64,000 nucleotides of DNA from Alteromonas sp. RKMC-009 (GTDB lineage: Bacteria > Pseudomonadota > Gammaproteobacteria > Enterobacterales > Alteromonadaceae), in NCBI RefSeq assembly GCF_003584565.2, contig NZ_CP031010.1, positions 2,728,001-2,792,000 on the forward strand. Reading direction: 5' to 3'. The position numbers were made by a program, and so were the translations under genes. Positions within the stretch are counted from its first letter, which is position 1. Each line of letters begins with the position of its first letter. Positions 47,228 through 55,910 of this stretch are shown here, in pieces. The notes below the pieces were generated by a model. The model searched no databases and was not told the origin of the DNA. It worked only from the letters and a program-made list of their open reading frames with translations.

Positions 47228-48840
47228 TGACTAAAAATACAATGAGCGGATTCACTGCCCCTCACTATGCTGCAGCGCAGGTAGGGAATGCCATCCTTGA
47301 AAAAGGAGGCACAGCGATTGAAGCTATGGTAGCGGCTGCCGCCTCTGTTGCCGTTGAATACCCTCATATGAACGGCTTAGGCGGTGATGGTTTCTGGTTG
47401 ATCAGCGAACCCGGCAAAGCGCCGGTAGGCATTGATGCAGCAGGCATTGCGGCAAAGCATGCAACGCCGGCGTTTTATAAAGGCCTGAACGCCATCCCTG
47501 AACGGGGAGGTAAAGCAGCACTGACTATGGCAGGCGCTGTATCAGGCTGGCAGAAAGCGCTTGAAATCAGCGCACAATGGCAAGCACCTTTACCACTAGG
47601 CACCCTGTTAGACACAGCTGTCAATCAGGCAAGCTGGGGCATTGAAGTCACTCAAAGTCTGAGTGATGCCAGCTTCAAAACCTTTGACACACTCGCCGGC
47701 GATCCGGCTTTCGATCAGTTTCTGATTAAGGGGAAGGCTCTTAAGAAAGGCAAGATAGTTAAATTGCCGAAACTGGCCGAAACCTTAAAGCATCTGGCTG
47801 AAGCCGGTCTCGACGATTTCTACCGGGGTGAAACCGCAGAAAAACTGGCTACCGATTTGCAGGCTGCAGGGTCTCCGGTCACCCTTGAAGACTTTCACAG
47901 CTATGAAGCGAAACGGGTCGAGCCCCTGAGTGTCACCACCTCGAAAGGGACTTTATACAACCTGCCTGCGCCTACACAGGGTATTGCTTCGTTACTCATT
48001 CTGGCGTTGTACGACAGGGTTTGGCAGCAAGGTTCTGATGATGCCGACATGGTGCATTTACTGATTGAATGTACCAAACAAGCTTTCATCAAACGAAACC
48101 GCTATGTCACCGATCCAAGCCGCCTCAGCGTTGATTTGCAGAGTTTGCTCTCGCCGGAATCGCTGCAAGATATGCAACAGCATATTCAACTGGAAAGTGC
48201 ACAGGCCTGGCCACATCCGGCCATTCCCGGCGACACCATCTGGATGGGCGCATGTGACAGCGAAGGCCGGATGGTAAGTTACATTCAGTCCCTTTACTGG
48301 GAATTCGGCAGCGGTGTAGTCAGTCCGTCTACAGGCATAGTGTGGAATAACCGCGGGACGTCATTTTCTCTGGATGCCTCCAGTCACCAGTATCTGCAAC
48401 CGGGACTGACCCCTTTCCATACGCTGAACCCTGCCTATGCAGAGCTCAACGATGGCCGGCGCATCAGTTACGGCACCATGGGCGGCGAAGGGCAACCGCA
48501 AACCCAGGCAGCGCTGTTTGCCCGTCACGTTTATCACAATCAGCCGCTGGATAAATCCATTGCACTGGGTCGCTGGCTGCTGGGCCGGACCTGGGGTGAT
48601 GTGAGCCATAATCTGAAAGTTGAACGTGACGTTAACGACTATGTGGGCGAAGCCTTACGGTCCAGGGGACATGACATGGTTGTTGTTGAAGCCTGTAACG
48701 AACTGATGGGCCATGCCGGCGCAGTAGTCAGACATCCTGACGGCAGTACCGAGGCAGCCACCGATCCCCGCAGTGACGGTAAAGCCTTTGCTACGGCGTC
48801 ATCTGTTTCAACAGCATCAGCCGGTCAGGGAGAAATATAA
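47227..48840 (+). CDS. Gamma-glutamyltransferase-fold enzyme, probable oxamate amidohydrolase
   Basis: A 537-residue Ntn-hydrolase of the gamma-glutamyltranspeptidase family. The self-cleavage/catalytic threonine is most likely Thr337 in PGDTIWMGACDSEG, the position where GGT has DTTH. Conserved MNGLGGDGFWL near residue 48 and GTMGGEGQPQTQA near 420 support the family. There is no signal peptide, unlike periplasmic GGT, so it works in the cytoplasm. Oxamate amidohydrolase HpxW of Klebsiella is such a cytoplasmic GGT-family enzyme. Its operon with HpxJ-like and HpxK-like enzymes makes the oxamate role the best guess; the homology class is sure, the substrate is inferred. Confidence 0.85.
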   Translation: MTKNTMSGFTAPHYAAAQVGNAILEKGGTAIEAMVAAAASVAVEYPHMNGLGGDGFWLISEPGKAPVGIDAAGIAAKHATPAFYKGLNAIPERGGKAALTMAGAVSGWQKALEISAQWQAPLPLGTLLDTAVNQASWGIEVTQSLSDASFKTFDTLAGDPAFDQFLIKGKALKKGKIVKLPKLAETLKHLAEAGLDDFYRGETAEKLATDLQAAGSPVTLEDFHSYEAKRVEPLSVTTSKGTLYNLPAPTQGIASLLILALYDRVWQQGSDDADMVHLLIECTKQAFIKRNRYVTDPSRLSVDLQSLLSPESLQDMQQHIQLESAQAWPHPAIPGDTIWMGACDSEGRMVSYIQSLYWEFGSGVVSPSTGIVWNNRGTSFSLDASSHQYLQPGLTPFHTLNPAYAELNDGRRISYGTMGGEGQPQTQAALFARHVYHNQPLDKSIALGRWLLGRTWGDVSHNLKVERDVNDYVGEALRSRGHDMVVVEACNELMGHAGAVVRHPDGSTEAATDPRSDGKAFATASSVSTASAGQGEI

Positions 48841-48842
48841 AA

Positions 48843-49673
48843 ATGGAATTTATCAGTGAAAATTTAACCATTATTTTGGCCATGATGGGCACCGGTGTTT
48901 TCGCCGGAATACTGGCCGGGTTACTGGGTGTCGGAGGCGGCATTGTCATCGTACCGGTGTTATTTTTCCTTTATCAGGCGCTGGGAATAAGCGCTGATAC
49001 TGCCATGATTGTGGCAACGGCCACATCACTGGCCACCATTGTTCCTACATCGGTCAGTTCAATTATGGCCCATAACAGGAAAGGCAATGTCGACTTTGAG
49101 TTACTTAAACACTGGGCAATTTTCATATTACTTGGTGTGCTGGCCGGCAGTTATCTGGTGACAAAAACCGACGGAAAATGGCTTGCCATGATGTTCGGTA
49201 TCATCGCTACCCTGTCGGCACTGAACATGCTGATTGGTAAGAAAAATGCCATCGCACAATCGCTGCCCGGCAAGGGCGGTCAAAGTATTATGGCTACCTG
49301 TATCGGCTTTTTCAGCAGCATGGTTGGCATCGGGGGCGGCACATTAACCGTTCCCACTCTGACCTTTTGTAACTATCCCGCCCACCGTGCGGTAGGAACA
49401 GCCGCAGCAGTGGGTCTGATCATTTCTCTCCCCGCAGCGTTAACTATGTTGATTGTGGGTGAACGCCCTGCTGACGCACCGTTTGCCACTTTCGGGCTGG
49501 TTAACCTTCTTGGCTTCGCCTGTATTGTTCCCCTTACTGTGCTGTTTGCACCTGTTGGCGCAAGCATCGCGAACAAACTCAATCCTGCAATGCTGAAAAA
49601 AGTCTTTGCCCTTGTTCTTATCATCACCGGCGTGCGCATGCTCGCGCAGACGATTATCCAGGAATTCCTATGA
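48843..49673 (+). CDS. TauE/SafE family anion exporter
   Basis: A 276-residue membrane protein with about eight hydrophobic segments in two repeats. The glycine-rich repeats GLLGVGGGIVIVPVLF (near residue 27) and SMVGIGGGTLTVPTL (near 160) mark the TauE/SafE family, which exports sulfite, sulfoacetate or other small organic anions. Its place inside the ureide operon suggests export of an organic acid end product such as oxalate or oxamate; this is inference. It begins two bases after the upstream stop and overlaps the next gene by four bases. Confidence 0.9.
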   Translation: MEFISENLTIILAMMGTGVFAGILAGLLGVGGGIVIVPVLFFLYQALGISADTAMIVATATSLATIVPTSVSSIMAHNRKGNVDFELLKHWAIFILLGVLAGSYLVTKTDGKWLAMMFGIIATLSALNMLIGKKNAIAQSLPGKGGQSIMATCIGFFSSMVGIGGGTLTVPTLTFCNYPAHRAVGTAAAVGLIISLPAALTMLIVGERPADAPFATFGLVNLLGFACIVPLTVLFAPVGASIANKLNPAMLKKVFALVLIITGVRMLAQTIIQEFL

Positions 49674-50896
49674 AACCGTTGTCTCTCCCTCCCCGATTAC
49701 TCATGGGCCCGGGCCCGATAAACTGCTATCCGCGTGTATTACAGGCCATGTCTACCCAACTGGTGGGTCAGTATGACCCTGTGATGACAGGCTACATGAA
49801 CGAAGTGATGGCCTTGTACCGGCAAGTGTTTAATACCCGAAATAAACAAACGCTGTTAGTTGACGGTACGTCACGGGCCGGCATTGAGGCTGTGCTGGTG
49901 TCCTGTATCGAACCCGGCGATAAGGTGCTGGTGCCGGTATTTGGCCGCTTCGGCCACTTACTGGCTGAAATTGCAGAGCGGGCCGGCGCGGAAGTTCATA
50001 CTATCGAAACGCCCTGGGGCACAGTGTTTGAACCTGAACAAATTGAAGCAGCTATTCGTGAAGTCCGCCCGAAAGTACTGGCAATTGTGCAGGGCGATAC
50101 ATCCACAACGATGTTGCAGCCACTGGAGCATTTAGGCGAAATTTGCCGGAAATACGATGTACTGTTCTACAGTGACGCCACCGCCTCGATTGGCGGCAAC
50201 CCTTTCGAGACTGACGACTGGGGCTTGGATGCGGTATCGGTGGGATTGCAAAAATGTTTAGGCGGCCCGAGTGGCAGTGCACCTGTGACTCTGAGTGAAA
50301 AATACGTAGCCTGCGTGCGCAAGCGTCACCACGTCGAAGCCGGAATACGGGACAGTCATCATCAGGCGGCCAGCGGCTCCAGGATCCGTTCAAACTATTT
50401 CGACCTGCCTATGATCATGGATTATTGGGGGGAAGAACGCCTGAATCACCATACTGAAGCAGCATCAATGCTCTTCTGTGCCCGCGAATGTGCCGTGAAT
50501 TTGCTGGAAGAAGGACAGGATCAGGTGCTTAAACGCCATCAACTGGCGGGTAACGCCATGCTGGCCGGCGTACAGGCAATGTCTCTGAAACCTTTTGGTG
50601 ATTTGAAAAACAAAATGACCAATGTCGTCGGCGTGACCATTCCTGACAACGTGGATGGCGAAGGGATAAGACATACTTTGCTTAACACCTTTAACATCGA
50701 GATTGGCACCAGTTTCGGCCCTCTGAAAGGTAAAATATGGCGTATCGGAACAATGGGCTATAACGCCCGTGAAGATGCGGTCTATCACACACTTCAGTCT
50801 TTAGAAACCGTACTTCGCCGTGCCGGATTCGCCCTGCGACCGGGCGCCGCGGTAGACGCAGCCATGGACGTTTATGCAGGTCAGCAACATGTCTGA
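49670..50896 (+). CDS. pucG: Aminotransferase V, ureidoglycine/alanine-glyoxylate type (PucG/HpxJ-like)
   Basis: A 408-residue PLP enzyme of the alanine-glyoxylate aminotransferase group. The N-terminal MGPGPINCYPRVLQAM is characteristic, the PLP Asp lies in FYSDATASIGGNPFE near residue 168, and the Schiff-base lysine in VGLQKCLGGPSGSAP near 200. PucG of Bacillus and HpxJ of Klebsiella transaminate ureidoglycine with glyoxylate or another keto acid. The next gene, an allantoate amidohydrolase homologue, would make ureidoglycine, supporting that role. It overlaps the upstream gene by four bases and the downstream one by eight. Confidence 0.88.
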   Translation: MKPLSLPPRLLMGPGPINCYPRVLQAMSTQLVGQYDPVMTGYMNEVMALYRQVFNTRNKQTLLVDGTSRAGIEAVLVSCIEPGDKVLVPVFGRFGHLLAEIAERAGAEVHTIETPWGTVFEPEQIEAAIREVRPKVLAIVQGDTSTTMLQPLEHLGEICRKYDVLFYSDATASIGGNPFETDDWGLDAVSVGLQKCLGGPSGSAPVTLSEKYVACVRKRHHVEAGIRDSHHQAASGSRIRSNYFDLPMIMDYWGEERLNHHTEAASMLFCARECAVNLLEEGQDQVLKRHQLAGNAMLAGVQAMSLKPFGDLKNKMTNVVGVTIPDNVDGEGIRHTLLNTFNIEIGTSFGPLKGKIWRIGTMGYNAREDAVYHTLQSLETVLRRAGFALRPGAAVDAAMDVYAGQQHV

Positions 50897-52118
50897 ATAT
50901 CAGAGTCTTGCACAACTTGTGATGGCCAGACTGGACGAACTCGGGCAAATCAGCCAGTCACCTGACTACCTGGACAGACGCTATCTGACAGCCGAACACC
51001 AGCAGGCAAACCGGCTTGTTGCCACCTGGATGAGTGAAGCCGGCATGATTACCTGGCAGGATGCTGCCGGCAATTTGTGGGGACGACTTGAAAGTTCAGT
51101 CCCCGATGCGCCACGGTTTATTATCGGCAGTCATCTGGATACGGTTCCTAATGGCGGCAAATACGATGGCATGCTGGGTGTCATTGCGCCTGTTGCCATT
51201 GTGCAAATGCTTCAGGGCACACAATTCCCGCTGCCGTTTCACCTCGACATAGTCGGTTTCGGCGATGAGGAAGGCACCCGTTTCGGTTCTACGTTACTGG
51301 GTAGCCGGGCACTCACAGGACAATGGCCGGACGCCTGGTCGAAGCTTAAAGACGAAAATGGCCTGAGCCTGCCGGATGCACTCCGGTCTTTCGGACTGGA
51401 TTTCGACAATGTGAAGCAGGCAGATATTACCGCCAGCCGTCCGCTGGGTTATCTGGAGCTGCACATTGAACAGGGGCCGGTGCTGGAAAATGCCAATCTG
51501 CCGGTAGGTGTAGTAACCGCTATATCCGGTGCCCGCAGATTCAATATTGATGTTACCGGTATGGCGGGTCATGCCGGTACCGTGCCTATGAACATGCGAC
51601 TGGACGCGCTGGCAGCTACCAGTGAAATGATTCTGGCCGTTGAAAGTCAGGCCAGGACTCACGGCGTCGTCGCGACGGTAGGAAAAATTGAAAACCGCCC
51701 GAATGGCGTAAACGTGATATCAGGGAGTACCCGTTTTTCACTGGATATCCGCAGTGAAGACGACAACCACCGTGATGCAGTGCTGGAACAAATCATGCAG
51801 CAATTTAATCAGATTGCTGCCCGCAGGAAACTGACTCTGCATGTCGAGCAAACCCATAGTGCCGGCGCCGTGCAGTGCGATCACCGGCTGCAGTCCATCT
51901 TAAAAACGGCCATCGGTGAATGCGGGATCCCCACCTTTTCTCTGCCATCCGGAGCCGGACACGATGCCATGGCAATGGCCCTTATGTGTCCTGTTGCCAT
52001 GATGTTTTTACGCTGCGACAAAGGGATAAGCCATCATCCCGCGGAGTCCATTTTAACAGAGGATGTGGCAGTGGCGCTTGCAGCGTTACATGCAACCATT
52101 AAGCATTTAGCAAACTAA
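50889..52118 (+). CDS. allC: Allantoate amidohydrolase-like Zn-dependent hydrolase
   Basis: A 409-residue M20-family amidohydrolase of the AllC/HyuC/beta-ureidopropionase group. Metal ligands are visible in IIGSHLDTVPNGGKYDG near residue 80, in GDEEGTRF near 128, in LHIEQGPVLE near 195, and in GAGHDAMAMA near 355. It likely turns allantoate into ureidoglycine, CO2 and ammonia, given the PucG-like enzyme encoded just upstream. N-carbamoyl amino acid hydrolases look similar and cannot be excluded. ATG at 50889 overlaps the previous stop; an in-frame start at 50874 is less likely. Confidence 0.86.
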   Translation: MSEYQSLAQLVMARLDELGQISQSPDYLDRRYLTAEHQQANRLVATWMSEAGMITWQDAAGNLWGRLESSVPDAPRFIIGSHLDTVPNGGKYDGMLGVIAPVAIVQMLQGTQFPLPFHLDIVGFGDEEGTRFGSTLLGSRALTGQWPDAWSKLKDENGLSLPDALRSFGLDFDNVKQADITASRPLGYLELHIEQGPVLENANLPVGVVTAISGARRFNIDVTGMAGHAGTVPMNMRLDALAATSEMILAVESQARTHGVVATVGKIENRPNGVNVISGSTRFSLDIRSEDDNHRDAVLEQIMQQFNQIAARRKLTLHVEQTHSAGAVQCDHRLQSILKTAIGECGIPTFSLPSGAGHDAMAMALMCPVAMMFLRCDKGISHHPAESILTEDVAVALAALHATIKHLAN

Positions 52119-52151
52119 GATCTTTTGACCGTAAACCACGTTGGAGTGACG

Positions 52152-52517
52152 ATGATTATTAAACGTATCTATAATGATGAAGAAGGGAAAAGTCACTTTG
52201 GAGAAGTGGAAATACCATTGTCAGACGGTGGCCCCATCGGCCTTTTATCTGAACGTTTTGACGCCGGTACTGTGATATTCAGGGAAACCCCCGCCGATTA
52301 CGATTTTAAATGGCACCCTGCCCCTGCGCGGCAACTGCTGTTTATCATTAAAGGTCGCGCAGAATTTAAAGTCTCCAACGGTGAGCGTCATGTATTCGGT
52401 GCAGGCGATGTACTGCTGCTGGAAGATACAGAAGGTGAAGGCCATTGCAGCCGCGCTATGTACAACGAAGTACGCCATTCTATTTTTGTCACCCTGCCGG
52501 ATCATGTGACATTCTGA
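52152..52517 (+). CDS. Small single-domain cupin protein
   Basis: A 121-residue cupin. The barrel is visible with FKWHPAPARQLLFIIKGRAEF near residue 50-70 and FGAGDVLLLEDTEGEGHCSR near 86-105, with candidate metal ligands His53 and the final His of the second motif. Ureidoglycine aminohydrolase AllE is a two-domain cupin twice this size, so this is not that enzyme. The gene ends the amidase operon, 33 bases after allC; GGAG precedes the ATG at 52152. Role unknown, perhaps in ureide handling. Confidence 0.8.
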   Translation: MIIKRIYNDEEGKSHFGEVEIPLSDGGPIGLLSERFDAGTVIFRETPADYDFKWHPAPARQLLFIIKGRAEFKVSNGERHVFGAGDVLLLEDTEGEGHCSRAMYNEVRHSIFVTLPDHVTF

Positions 52518-52539
52518 TCGATGGATTATTAGTCGCAGG

Positions 52540-52578
52540 GCCCCGTGCAAAGATGAGAAATCGTGCCGGGGCTTTTTT
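52540..52578 (+). terminator. Terminator of the amidase operon
   Basis: GCCCCG at 52540 and CGGGGC at 52567 pair around a loop of about 21 bases, followed by six T. The outer stem is short but the T-run is strong; position just after the last gene fits. Confidence 0.65.
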
Positions 52579-52822
52579 ATTCCCGCCCCGCTGCACCCGT
52601 ACATGTCTTGAGCAGAGTAAACTCCCCAAATAAGAGCAAATTCACCAAACAAGTGCACCCGTTTTCCGTGCTTTTCCCCCTTTACCTGAATTGACTTATT
52701 AAATAAAAAATTTACTTATATTTTTCAATGAGATAAAAACTTACACCATAACATGACCACTTGGTCAGTTTATTGCAATCCTGTCATGCAAATTAACGCT
52801 CAATTACCGAGAATTTGCTACT
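52579..52822 (+). promoter_or_regulatory. Upstream region of the secreted deaminase gene
   Basis: An A/T-rich stretch with no gene. It includes TTGACT near 52691 with a TTATAT element after 19 bases, possible but not ideal promoter boxes, and the RutR-like box at 52754-52767. I see nothing coding in it. Confidence 0.4.
52754..52767. promoter_or_regulatory. RutR-like operator before the secreted deaminase gene
   Basis: TGACCACTTGGTCA is a near-perfect palindrome that fits the TetR-family RutR consensus TTGACCA-NN-TGGTCAA in its 14 inner positions. It ends 55 bases before the GTG start at 52823. Related sites precede the receptor gene (55813) and the AzgA-type permease gene (60883). Confidence 0.6.
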
Positions 52823-54295
52823 GTGTTTCGTCGTTCTTATCACATTGTTTTTTGTCTGATTATTCTTCTGCAGGCAAACCTGTCTTTTGCGCAATCGTCC
52901 CCTGCGGACATGAACAACTGGTTCCGAAATTTTAAACAAACCGCTACGCCCGCAGAACTTTACCGCTTTCTTCATGCCATGCCCAAGGGCGGCGATTTAC
53001 ATCATCATCTTACCGGCGCTGCTTTTAGTGAGTGGTGGTGGGAACTGGCGACTGATACTGAGCGTAACGGTGGTTATGAGTACTTCACCCGAACCCGTCT
53101 GACATTATGTGATGGCTTCGACGCCAATGCCTTTTCACCGGCATCCCCTTACCTGCTGTTTAAAACCATACAGGCTTCAACGTTTGCATCCCTCAGTGAA
53201 TGCGAAAAGAAAGGTTATACGCCCCTTGCTGCATTAACCGCCAGTCAGAAAGAAGCTTTCCTCGACAGCCTGCGACTGGATAAAGAGGGTGAAGGCCGTG
53301 ATGAGTTCTTTCAGACCCACTGGCAACGGTTAAATGATCTGACCCGCAATCCTGTTCTGATCAGTGAATTATTGCTACTGAACATGGAAGCCTATGCCAG
53401 AGAAAATGTGCAGTATCTGGAAACGCAGGCCGGCGTGCACGGCATGCTCAAACCCGACGGGACCGGCTACTCTGCCGAAGAGGCTTTAGCCATTATGCAG
53501 GCAGCCCTTAGCAGTGAACGGGCTGTCAAAACCGGCGTGACAGTGAAATTTCAGTATGCGCTGCTGCGCTTTCTGCCCGACGCTGAAGACACCCTGAAGT
53601 CGCTTTACGCATTTGTCGACGCTCACCGGGATATCTACAGAGGCATTAACCTTGTCGGCCGTGAAGACAACGACAAAGGCTACCCCTTGCGTTTTCTGTC
53701 TGTCTTCCGGGCACTGCGCCAACAGTATCCTGCTATCCCGCTGTCAATTCATGCCGGTGAAGTGGATGAACCTAACCGCCATGTCCGCGATACGCTCTTA
53801 CTGGGCGCTGACAGAATTGGCCACGGTTTAAATACCATTACCGATCCGGACACCCTGCTATTGATGCGCCACGGTCCTTACCTGATTGAAATTAATCTGA
53901 TTTCGAATTTTTTACTTGAATATGTAAGCCAGTACAGCGAGCACCCCTTCGCCGAATATCTCCGCAGCGGTATTCCGGTTGCCTTATCAACGGATGACCG
54001 TGGTATGTGGGATTCTACGCTCACCGATGAATTCTATGTCGCCGTGTCTCAGTTTAACCTTTCATGGCAGGAACTGCGTGTTCTGGTAAATAACTCTGTT
54101 CAGTTCAGTTTCCTGACAGATGAAGAAAAGTCACCTCTGCTTAGCCGTCTAAACCAGCATCTGGATGCATTTGAGAAGAAAGTCATCGGTCAGCAAGCTT
54201 TGCCCGGCTATGCCGCACCCCGCCAGTTCATTTGCAAATTTGAACCACAAATATGCACGTCACCTCAAGGAGAGGACAGTGTCAGCAAACCCTGA
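52823..54295 (+). CDS. Secreted adenosine deaminase, ADGF-like
   Basis: A 490-residue metal-dependent deaminase with a signal peptide (about residues 1-23, cleavage after SFA). The TIM-barrel metal site is visible: GDLHHHLTGA near residue 55 with the HxH pattern, SIHAGE near 307, RIGHGL near 333, and STDDRGMW near 393. Exported adenosine deaminase growth-factor-like enzymes convert extracellular adenosine to inosine. The start is GTG at 52823 with only weak GAGAA upstream. The NCS2 permease gene overlaps its end by 17 bases, so the two are coupled. Confidence 0.88.
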   Translation: MFRRSYHIVFCLIILLQANLSFAQSSPADMNNWFRNFKQTATPAELYRFLHAMPKGGDLHHHLTGAAFSEWWWELATDTERNGGYEYFTRTRLTLCDGFDANAFSPASPYLLFKTIQASTFASLSECEKKGYTPLAALTASQKEAFLDSLRLDKEGEGRDEFFQTHWQRLNDLTRNPVLISELLLLNMEAYARENVQYLETQAGVHGMLKPDGTGYSAEEALAIMQAALSSERAVKTGVTVKFQYALLRFLPDAEDTLKSLYAFVDAHRDIYRGINLVGREDNDKGYPLRFLSVFRALRQQYPAIPLSIHAGEVDEPNRHVRDTLLLGADRIGHGLNTITDPDTLLLMRHGPYLIEINLISNFLLEYVSQYSEHPFAEYLRSGIPVALSTDDRGMWDSTLTDEFYVAVSQFNLSWQELRVLVNNSVQFSFLTDEEKSPLLSRLNQHLDAFEKKVIGQQALPGYAAPRQFICKFEPQICTSPQGEDSVSKP

Positions 54296-55715
54296 ATTGT
54301 TGTATGGTCTTGAAGACCGCCCCAACCTTCTGAAAACCTCCACGGCAGCATTTCAGCATGTCCTGGCGAGCTTTGTAGGGGTTATTACGCCCACACTGAT
54401 TATCGCCGCAGCACTGGGTTTAGAATCACACATCCCGTTTCTGGTCAGTATGGCGTTGTTTGTCTCTGGCCTGGGAACGGTGATCCAGACCAAACGAATA
54501 GGCCGCATCGGCAGCGGACTGGTTGCCGTTCAGGGCACCAGTTTTGCTTTTGTCAGTGCGCTTATACTGGCCGGCACGACAGTGCGCAGCCGCGGGGGCA
54601 GCGACGATGAAGTAATGGCTATGCTGATGGGCATTTCTATGGCCGGCGCCCTGGTAGAAGTGGGCTTAAGCTTTTTTATTCACCGTCTTAAACGTCTGCT
54701 GAGCCCCGTCATCACCGGCATAGTGATTACATCTATCGGCTTGTCGCTGATTAAAGTAGGTATGACAGACCTTGCCGGCGGTTTCGGTGCCACTGATTTC
54801 GGTCAGATCAACCATGTTGGTTTGGGTTTATCCGTGCTTTTCATCATCATTTTCCTTAATGCATCATCGAACTTATGGCTGCGGCTAAGTGCTATTTTTA
54901 TAGGCATGGCGCTGGGCACTTTGTGTGCGTGGAGCTTCGGCAATGTGTCATTTTCTCATTTGTCAGACCTGCCCGTTCTGGCGTTTCCGGCTCCTTTTCA
55001 ATACGGTATTGCTTTCGACTTCAGCCTCTTCCTGCCCGTCGCGTTAATATACCTGTTCAGTGCCCTGGAAACCGCCGGCGATCTGACGGCTAACAGCGTA
55101 TTTTGTAATCAGCCTATTAAAGGCCCGGTCTATATCAAACGTATTCAGGGCGGCATATTGGGTGATGGCATAAACTCAGTGCTGGCAGCCTGCTTCAACA
55201 CATTTCCCAATACCACTTTCGGTCAAAATAACGGGGTGATTCAGTTAACCGGTATTGCCAGTCGACGCGTCGGCATTGCTATCGGCATTTTCTATCTGCT
55301 GTCAGGCATCTTTCCCGTTATCGGCGGAATTCTTCAGGCGATTCCCAAAGCCGTGCTTGGCGGCGCCACACTGGTCATGTTCGCTATGGTGGCAGTGGGC
55401 GGTCTGAAAATTCTGATGCAGCAAACTCTGAACAGACGAACCAGTTTGATAACAGCGTCGGCGCTGGGAATGGGTATGGGTGTAATGATGGTACCGGCGA
55501 TGACGAATGGTTTTCCGGACTGGCTGGCAAACATCGTTGCCTCACCGGTCACCATGGCGGGGATCACTGCGGTATTTCTGGATGTGATTTTGCCGGAAAC
55601 TGGCAAACCATTACCAAAAAAACACGTTTTTGACAATTCACCAAAAGAACAAAAGAAATTAGATCCCGATCTGGTGCAGAATACGCGCCTTTCGCACCAT
55701 GAGGGTGCAAATTAA
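54279..55715 (+). CDS. NCS2 family xanthine/uric acid-type permease
   Basis: A 478-residue permease of the nucleobase:cation symporter-2 family with about 14 hydrophobic segments. GTG at 54279 is preferred, with AGGAGAGGA just upstream; the N-terminus then reads VSANPELLYGLEDRP, as in UraA/XanQ-type proteins. The family signature region, QNNGVIQLTGIASRRVG near residue 322, and VAVQGTSFAF near 82 are seen. Substrate could be xanthine, urate or another base; the purine context favours xanthine or urate. It overlaps the deaminase gene by 17 bases. Confidence 0.88.
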   Translation: MSANPELLYGLEDRPNLLKTSTAAFQHVLASFVGVITPTLIIAAALGLESHIPFLVSMALFVSGLGTVIQTKRIGRIGSGLVAVQGTSFAFVSALILAGTTVRSRGGSDDEVMAMLMGISMAGALVEVGLSFFIHRLKRLLSPVITGIVITSIGLSLIKVGMTDLAGGFGATDFGQINHVGLGLSVLFIIIFLNASSNLWLRLSAIFIGMALGTLCAWSFGNVSFSHLSDLPVLAFPAPFQYGIAFDFSLFLPVALIYLFSALETAGDLTANSVFCNQPIKGPVYIKRIQGGILGDGINSVLAACFNTFPNTTFGQNNGVIQLTGIASRRVGIAIGIFYLLSGIFPVIGGILQAIPKAVLGGATLVMFAMVAVGGLKILMQQTLNRRTSLITASALGMGMGVMMVPAMTNGFPDWLANIVASPVTMAGITAVFLDVILPETGKPLPKKHVFDNSPKEQKKLDPDLVQNTRLSHHEGAN

Positions 55716-55737
55716 CGCATCTGAAATCAATTTGCAC
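55705..55737 (+). terminator. Inverted repeat at the end of the NCS2 gene
   Basis: GTGCAAATT and AATTTGCAC are 9-bp inverted arms with a 15-base spacer, overlapping the stop codon of the permease. No good T-run follows, so it may be a terminator or a protein-binding site. Confidence 0.35.
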
Positions 55738-55811
55738 GATAAATTTTCTGCCAAAATAATAATAACTAAAAAATAATTATAAAAATCATTAAGTTAAACC
55801 AAATAACTTTC

Positions 55812-55827
55812 TTGACCAATCGGACAA
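55812..55827. promoter_or_regulatory. RutR-like operator before the TonB-dependent receptor gene
   Basis: TTGACCAATCGGACAA matches the RutR consensus TTGACCA-NN-TGGTCAA at all but two defined positions, including the outer TT and AA. It includes a TTGACC that could serve as a -35 box, and lies 83 bases before the ATG at 55911. Confidence 0.55.
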
Positions 55828-55910
55828 CTTATTGGCACCTAATGTGCTTCTGCTGGTCTGGCAACGTTTAAGCCGCCCGTAGAGGCTGATTACTAAAACA
55901 GAGGAAAAAC

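Noticed and set aside
52787..52799. 13-base repeat TGCAAATTAACGC, also at 55706-55718
   Set aside because: The second copy spans codons and the stop of the NCS2 gene; a shared 13-mer in A/T-rich sequence is likely chance.
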